A stretch of 64,000 bases of DNA. It comes from Helianthus annuus (lineage: Eukaryota; Streptophyta; Magnoliopsida; Asterales; Asteraceae). Positions within the stretch are counted from its first letter, which is position 1; every line of letters starts with the position of its first letter. A program made the translations under genes and the position numbers. The stretch is taken from contig NC_035437.2 of NCBI RefSeq assembly GCF_002127325.2, positions 169,833,398 to 169,897,397 of the forward strand. Direction: 5' to 3'. This document shows, one piece after another, positions 56,984 to 64,000 of the stretch. The notes beneath the pieces were generated by a model. That model had not been told where the DNA came from, did not search any database, and saw only the letters and a list, made by a program, of their open reading frames with translations.

Positions 56984-57914
56984 ATGACAGGAAACGATAA
57001 CCAAAACAAAAACAAGGATGGAGAAGGTTCTGGCGGTGGGATCGCGTATGACTCACCCTATTATCTTCATCCATCAGACTACCCCAAACAGCTTCATGTC
57101 AATGAAGTTCTCACCGACAATAACTTTGCCGATTGGAGTCAAGAGATGACAAACTTTCTGTTTGCCAAAAACAAAATAGAGTTCGTCGATGGGACGATCA
57201 AGAAACCTGAGAAATCTTTGAAGGACTACATGCCGTGGATGCGTGTTGATGCTATGATAAAGGGTTGGTTGACAGCCGCCATGGAGAAGAACATACGAAA
57301 CAGTGTCAAATATGCAGGTACGGCGTCAGAGATATGGACAGATCTGAACGAACGTTTTGGGAAGGAGAGTGCTCCTAGGGCGTATGAATTAAAACAAAAA
57401 ATCGCTTCCACTCGACAAAGTGGTGCCTCCGTCTCAACCTACTTTACCCAGCTACGGTCTGTATGGGATGAAGCCTAGTCCATACATCTTTTCCCACGTT
57501 GCACCCGTGACAAGTGTGAATGTGATATGGGCAGAAAGATAAACGAACATCTAGAAAAGGAACACCTTTATGAATTTTTGATGGGCTTAGATCCTGATTT
57601 CACAGTTATTAAAACACAAATCCTAGCCATAAAACCGATTCCATCACTTGGAAATGCGTATCACATGGTGGTTGAAGACGAGAAGCAGAGAGCTATTTCG
57701 GCTGAGGGAAGAGCACCACCAGAATCCGCTGCGTTCAAAGCTGCACAAAAGCGTGAGTTTTCCTCGGGCCAAAACAAAGAAAAGGGTGGTTCAAGGGCTG
57801 TGAAAGAAAACAATGAACATTGCACCTTCTGCAATAGAGATGGGCATAAGCGAGAGGGCTGTTTCAAGCTGGTCGGGTACCCAGAATGGTGGCCCGGGAA
57901 GAAAGGAGAAAAGG
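56984..57914 (+). pseudogene. copia gag (5' part), interrupted
   Basis: It starts MTGNDNQNKNKDGEGSGGG and contains the gag_3-type text YYLHPSDYPKQLHVNEVLTD and FADWSQEMTNFLFAKNKIEF. TAG at 57476 interrupts after SVWDEA; the same frame then continues (SIHLFPRCTRDKCECDMGR). The zinc knuckle CTFCNRDGHKREGC fits CX2CX4HX4C. The frame is cut at 57914 by the solo LTR and resumes in frame at 61283 when the LTR and one AAAGG copy are removed. Confidence 0.85.
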
Positions 57915-60900
57915 TGTCACACCCCAATTTCCACGTGTATCACCGGTGGGCCCGGTGGGGGATTACCGTGACGTAGTTGGCAACAATATAGTCAAACCAC
58001 ACAATTATATAAATGCACAGCGGAAGCTTAAAGATAAATATATACTTCAACCTCTGGTTGTGATATCAAATGTATTACAGAAGTCGAATGTATCCACAGC
58101 GGATCAAAATAATAATAAAATATTGTTCAATCAGATACGGCATCGAGTTTGCGAGACTATTCGTGATGCCTAGGAAGCTATTACCAGCCCATTTCGTATA
58201 GTACCTGCACTTAATCTTTTGGGGAAAAATACGTCAGTTTACACTGGTAAATACATTCAACTGACACATTTGAAAATGTTTATTAAAATTGATTTGAATG
58301 CACAAGGCACAAACTCTTTTATAACTTGGGAAAATTATTAAAATCTTGTGAACGTATTACATGTTCTTTTATGCGTTCAGTAGCCCGGATCGTGCCGGGT
58401 TAAAGATTAATAGACACACCACATTGCGTAAAACCGTAGTATAGAAACCAACGGCTACGTCTTTTAATTAAATGTCGACAATATATACCGGGTGTACGCC
58501 TACACCGGGATGTCGATGGTCGTGGCCATTTCGTAAAATGATGCCAACCCCCCAAAGGCTTTTAAGAAACAAAACTGTTTAAATGAGCCGATCATAATAT
58601 TTAATTAACCACCTAAGCGATGGAAGATATGATGCCCAATCAAGCGGTATTATTATACCGTATCCCAAGCCCGTATAGGGGAAATAAGTTAAAAGTATTT
58701 ACCTTTACAAGTATTATTCCTTAGTTTGATTAAATCACCGATAGCTTTTACTGGGCTCCTAATCTGGAACGAAGGTTTTAATTAACCTCTTAGAATCCTA
58801 ACGGGTCTTTATATTGGCCGTAGCCTAGACCGGTTGGTTCCGGAATATAAATATGGTTTAATCGCGCGAAAAGGCGAAAACCGAGAATGGAATGTGATTC
58901 TGCCCCAAACAAGTTCAGAGACTTGTTTTATATGGGTTCAAGGTTCACACTCTGGATTTTGGGGTCCAAATAATATAGTTTGACCCGTATCGGCTAATTT
59001 ATGAAAACTAGTTTCATAAGCCGAACCGTGCGCGCAATAGGCGAAACGGTTAACCATGAGAGTCTTACGCTTATTTCCTAAGTCAATATGCCTTAAAGAG
59101 GTTGTGGTATCAGTAGGATACCTTCCGTGATGCCCGTAACGAGTTTAAGTTAATATTACGCCCCGTAGGGGCTTTTCGGTCATTTTAAAGACTTTTAAAA
59201 GGGCTTTTCGAGTTCTACAGGAAATCTGGGTTTCCCGATCAGTTTGTAAAGTCTAAAATACTTTATTTGTTATTTAAAATCAGTAGCAACTGGAATCGGG
59301 TCAAAAGACCTCGTAGAACTCATGTTTTGGCCGAAAAGTGCATATTCGGTATTTACCGAACCGTAGCCATAACCGCAGGTTATGAGCAAGGTAAAAATTA
59401 TTAAAAATCTTTAAAATTCCAAAAATATTATTTTATAACAGTGGGTAAAAGTTTTGGTGACGAAATCTTGGTTTAGAAGGGCGTTATGCTAATTGCGCCG
59501 TTTATTACAAAAGTTTACTTTAATCGCGCTATTTAGCATAACTCTCATTCTAGACCTCGGATTGGCGTGAAACTTTAAGGACATGCTTATAATTTAGTAA
59601 GCAAGGTTATGGTCCATTCACGTGTCCGAAATACTCGTTTTATTTTTAAAAGGCCGTTACGGTCAACTTTTAGGCGATTAACGGAAATGCGTAAAAGACT
59701 CGGACATTTCATGAACCGGTCACAGAGGCTTATACCACCATGTAACCTGGTCCTAAGAGAGTCCTAAGGCATATCTATACCTCACTAAAACGGGTCAGAA
59801 CTGAAGTCAAAGCAAAAGTCAAACTTTTGCGACATTCGGCTCCGAACCGGGTCAATATAGCAAATGGTCGATTCAAACGAGCGTAAACAAGTTTATATAC
59901 TTAATATCATGTTTTATGAGTGTCAAAACAGGTTTCATAACATATGCATTACAGATTATGTATAAAACGGCAAAATAGCTTTCTGTTGACTTTTTAAGTG
60001 CACGTTTGACTCTACATTTGACATAGTTAGAGTGGTGATCAGAGGGAACCCTTTTAGGGGTTTATTATCCACATAAATACCAACTCATAACTACTTTTGA
60101 TCCGACAATTCACTGGACCATTTGTGAATTATCGCTATGACAACCATTAGTTACGACGGTTGGTTTAATAAGCTAAACTAAGCAAAATGGAACTATGGAA
60201 GGTATGATATACTTACAGAAGCTTAAGGCAAGACTCAAGATCAGAGAAGAAAGCTTGAGAGCTCTTAGAATGATCAGTAGGTGAGTGTTTGAGTTGTGTG
60301 ATTGTTATGAACCAAATGTGCTTATTTATAGTGTTCAAATTGCCATGAGATCATTACAACTCACACTACAGAGGAGTATGGATGATGGGCAGGTGTCCCA
60401 TAGAGCTATGGGTCGAGTAGGGGGTGCCCATGCTTCATTAATTGGTGTTTTGATCGTTCACAAGCTCAAAGGACATAAGAATACAAGGTTTCTGCATCTG
60501 GGAGTCCCACGCGACCCGCATGGAGAATCCATGCTGCTTTTACGCGGGCCGCCTGATGTGTAAAGATCAGACGCGGTTAAGAGGTGACTCGCGGCCCGCC
60601 TCAACTTAACCCAATCCCTTACGCGGGTCGCGAGAGGTTAAAATTCCAGGATTTTTAAATCTTTTGTAATGATTATCAGAATCTGGCCATTAATAACGAA
60701 ATCTTTCGTAATGATTTACCTGGCCTTTCGGGTTTGAAGGGGTAACTTTGCGGTTTGGCCCTCGGTTAATTACAACTAAGGACCTCGTGTTATTTACCCG
60801 TTTTGTTAAGTCCCCATTTAGTTTATTAATTATTCAGAAAGCCTCAACTTTCATTGTTGATGCTTTTAACCCTTCTCATACGAATTCGATTATAACTTTC

Positions 60901-61282
60901 TCGTTTTAAAACGGAACTTCGCGGAATTTATACAATATGTTCTAGTGAGCGTATAATACTGTTACAAAGCCTCGGGAGCGTTAAAGGGTCACTCAGAGGT
61001 ATTATTAAACATGTTGACACAGTTAACCCCTGTAGCTTGTAATCCCTCACTTTCTTCCGCGTTTCGCTTCCGTACGATCCATGATTTATCCGTTTGAAGG
61101 TACAAGCACCATTTAGGGTTATTATACAGTATATTTACCCTTGTTTGACATTTATAACCTCGAATTTATATACTTTCAAGGTTTGTCAATATTAGTCCTT
61201 TATTTAATCTCAATGCCACGTGTAAACAAATGACACGTGTTAACACATTATTGGACACAAAAATTCGAGGTGTTACAAAAGG
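57910..61282 (-). mobile_element. Solo LTR (second-chromovirus family), TSD AAAGG
   Basis: Bases 57915-61277 (3363 bp) run from TGTCACACCCCAATTTCC to CGAGGTGTTACA and are flanked by AAAGG at 57910-57914 and 61278-61282. They align along their length with the LTRs at 19186 and 29474 (shared GGTGGGCCCGGTGGGGGATT near the start, ATTTACCGAACC in the middle) but with many substitutions and small indels. There is no internal region, so it formed by LTR-LTR recombination after insertion. It also retains GCGGCCCGC motifs at 60510-60630. Orientation follows the family's LTR (minus). Confidence 0.92.
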
Positions 61283-64000
61283 TGAAGGCCAAGGCCGGGT
61301 GTGTCGAGACAGAAACAAGTCCTATTCCAGGTTTGACAAAAGAAGATTACCAACTTTTCTTAAAGCAGTTTTCTGGATCAGGTAAAGGCGAGGGTACAAA
61401 ACTCGTTGCTAATATGGCTCATAAGGAGGACGATGAAGGTGAGTGGATTTTTGATTCGGGTTGCACCGAATATATTACTTACCTTTCAAACATCCTTGCA
61501 AACAAGGAGACCACCCCCTTCGAGGCTCCCGTCATTATTCCTACTGGGGAGTCCATTCCGGTTAAAGGAAAAGGGGAATATACTCTTCCGGGCGGAGCAA
61601 AAGTGAAGGGCGTCCTTTATGTCCCAGATTTCAAATGCAATCTTCTTTCTGTTAGTCGCCTTAGCCGCAACCTTCAATGTTCTATTACCTTTTTCCCTGA
61701 TTTTTGTATCATGCAGGGACTACAGAGGAGGAACTTGATTGGTGTGGGTAGATGCGAAAGGGGACTGTACCGAATGAAGATGGTTCAAGAAAGAAAGGCC
61801 ATGGCTACCACTGCTGAGACGTGGCATAGAAGACTTGGACATGCTTCAAAGGGAAAGCTTACTAAAATGGATTTTCTCAAAACTACTGTTTTTGATTTGG
61901 GTAATTTTTGTGATTCATGTTCTAGAGCAAAACATACTAGATTGCCTTTTCCTTCCAGTTTTATTAAAACTAGTGCTCCTTTTGATTTGGTTCATTGTGA
62001 TATTTGGGGGGGGGGGGGGGTTATCGAGTATCTTCATATACAAGGGCCAACTACTTTCTTATAATAGTTGATGATTTTAGTAGAGCGGTGTGGATATTTC
62101 TCCTTAAATACAAAAGTGAAGCAAGCCAGTGTCTCAAAAATTTTCACAAAATGATTGAGGTGCAATTTAAGAAACATATTAAACGGGTCAGATGTGATAA
62201 TGGTGGGGAGTTCACATCAAACAACATGCAAGAGTTTTATAATGAAAAGGGAATCTTGTTAGAAACCACATGTCCCCACACTCCCCAACAAAACGGTGTT
62301 GTAGAAAGAAAGCATAGACACTTACTCGAAACCGCTCGCGCCTTAAGGTTTGGTGCAAATCTTCCTAAAAGGTTTTGGGGAGAATGCATTTTAACCGCGG
62401 CATATGTGATTAATCGTCTCCCATCTAAGGCTATTAAAAATAAAACCCCTTTTGAACTCATTTGGAATGAAAAACCAGATTATGATTTTCTAAGGGTTTT
62501 TGGGTGTCTAGCTTATTTCAAAAATACTGACACAAATGGAGACAAGTTCGAAGAAAGGGGGAAACCAGGGGTCTTTCTTAGATACCCCCTAGAACTAAGG
62601 GTTATAAAATTCTTGACCTTGAGACCCGAAAGATAGTGATTAGTAGGGATGTGAATTTTCATGAAGAACATTTTCCTTTCAAAAATGTCGAAGGAGAAAA
62701 TGACAGTGGAATCGAGGAGCCAACTATAGTCCATGATTGTCACTGTTATGATGAGCCTGTTGTGACACAAACTGAAAGCCAAAGCCCAGTAATACAAGAC
62801 CCACAAGAGGACCATGACCGAGGCAATAACACCGAGCCCAATAACGGCCCAAGTGGCATAAATGAAAATCACAGTCCTGATGAAATGGATCACGTTATTG
62901 AGGAAGAGCAGCCCAATATCAATGAGTTTGAAATAAATGAATCATATGAGGAAGCCGCGGCCCAAACCGAAGGCAGACCCACTCAGTCAAGAACTCAGCC
63001 TTCAATATTTAAAGACTTCGTCGTACAGGTTCCCCCTTCGGTCAAACACCCAGCTTCAACTTCCAATCAAGTTACCTCCACGGTACATTACCCAATCTCT
63101 AATTTTGTCTCTTATGATAAATTTTCCACTAACCATAAAGCATTTTTGACGGCTATCACTAAAAATGATGAGCCAAAGAATTTCAAACAAGCTGCTCAGG
63201 ATGCTCACTGGCGTGAAGCCATGCAAAAGGAGATTAAAGCTCTAGAAAAGAATGGAACTTGGACCTTGGAAGACTTGCCTAAAGATAAGCGGGCAATAGA
63301 CTCAAAGTGGGTGTACAAAATCAAATTTAAGCCTAATGGTGAGGTTGAAAGGTACAAGGCTCGTTTGGTTGCAAAGGGATTCACTCAAATGGAAGGAGTA
63401 TATTATCACGACACATTTGCGCCAGTGGCTAAACTAGTCACAGTTCGAACCTTATTAGCAGTGGCCGTGAAGAAAGATTGGTTTATCCATCAGCTCGATG
63501 TGAATAACGCTTTTTTACACAGGGATCTAGATGAGGAAGTTTACATGAAAATTCCTCAAGGCTTCTCCAATGATGGCGAAACTCGTGTTTGTCGTTTAAG
63601 AAAGTCCTTATACGGATTGAAGCAAGCTTCACGTAACTGGTACCACAAGTTCACTACTTTCCTTTTGAGCTTGAATTTCAGACAATCCAAGGCCGATCAC
63701 TCTTTGTTCATTTATGAGGCCGAGAGCATCATGATAGTCGTTCTCATCTATGTGGACGATGTAATTATTACTGGTAACTGTCTCAATAAAATTCAAGAAA
63801 TCAAGACACGGCTTGATAAAGAATTTAGTGTCAAAGATCTCGGTCCTTTGAAATACTTTCTAGGCATAGAGGTAGCCAAGACAAGAGATGGCCTCGTCCT
63901 TAGCCAACGCAAGTATACATTGGACATTTTAAAGGATTGTGGAAAATTGGGTTGCAAACCGAGTTCCTTTCCGATTGAGCACGGCTTGAAACTCGACAAG
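61283..64000 (+). pseudogene. copia pol: protease, integrase, reverse transcriptase (partial)
   Basis: Protease shows WIFDSGCTEYIT (DSG). Pre-integrase and integrase show WHRRLGH and CDSCSRAKH of the zinc finger, then D,D,E residues (VDDFSRAVW, RCDNGGEF, PQQNGVVERK). Reverse transcriptase starts near 63180 (HWREAMQKEIKAL) and includes LDVNNAFLHRDLDEEVYM, SLYGLKQASRNWY and the active site YVDD at about 63748. A run of 14 G (62006-62019) and a missing C near 62576 shift the frame twice. The product is cut by the window end. The clade was not determined. Confidence 0.88.

Larger units (their letters stand above)
56933..64000 (+). mobile_element. Ty1/copia retrotransposon, truncated by window end, split by a solo LTR
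   Basis: The PBS TGGTATCAGAGC is at 56933-56944. Gag starts at 56984, the zinc knuckle is near 57820-57880, a foreign solo LTR sits at 57915-61277, then protease, integrase and reverse transcriptase follow to the window edge at 64000. Gene order PR-IN-RT defines it as Ty1/copia. Inactivating changes are a stop at 57476-57478, a poly-G frameshift at about 62006-62019 and a 1-base loss near 62576. RNase H and the 3' LTR lie outside. Confidence 0.9.

Noticed and set aside
62003..62022. Programmed frameshifting at the poly-G run in copia pol
   Set aside because: Copia elements of this layout use a single frame; a second unrelated frameshift and a stop codon nearby indicate decay.

Overview
The window is nuclear DNA from a flowering plant. 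It carries intron-containing plant genes (class I formin, chloroplast NDH lumenal subunit PNSL2, autophagy protein ATG18f), a nuclear tRNA-Ala, and several kinds of LTR retrotransposon and MITE. The LTR ends and the MITE style resemble Asteraceae genomes. That family-level placement is an inference from recollection and was not tested.

Layout. Bases 1-630 are the end of a degraded hAT-like element. RPL8 (ribosomal protein uL2) lies at 847-2331 (+), and a plant C2H2 zinc-finger gene at 3550-5551 (-) with a MULE-type MITE in its intron. A decayed repeat tract with a SINE-like unit follows. From about 7.8 to 32.6 kb there is a nested retrotransposon cluster. A tandem array of 312-bp RRM units is split by a Ty3/gypsy chromovirus (8039-17260, TSD GTTAA). 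Next to it, a fragment of another LTR is split by a second, larger and older chromovirus (19186-32432, TSD GTCAC) that carries an extra ORF upstream of gag. Both chromoviruses lie on the minus strand.

From 33.5 to 50.3 kb the window is gene-rich: histone H2A (+), an NB-LRR gene fragment (-), a class I formin (-), tRNA-Ala(AGC) (+), PNSL2 (-) and ATG18f (-). MITEs occupy several of the introns. From 50.3 to 56.9 kb there is no gene, only tandem repeats, a Tourist-like MITE and a 1.6-kb MULE. The last 7 kb is a Ty1/copia element running off the window edge. It is broken by a stop codon, two frameshifts and a solo LTR of the same family as the second chromovirus.

The host genes are unrelated housekeeping or developmental genes with no sign of an operon or functional cluster. 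What is most informative is the stratigraphy of transposons. Many insertions have clear target-site duplications, and two have an uninterrupted copy of their target sequence a few hundred bases away. I found no convincing new multi-gene system. The best candidates for something under-described are the accessory ORF of the second chromovirus, the hairpin and TTGTGCGA arrays in the LTRs of the first, and the RRM tandem array.

Exon boundaries were placed by eye from GT/AG sites, reading phase and family conservation. No alignment or search could be run.
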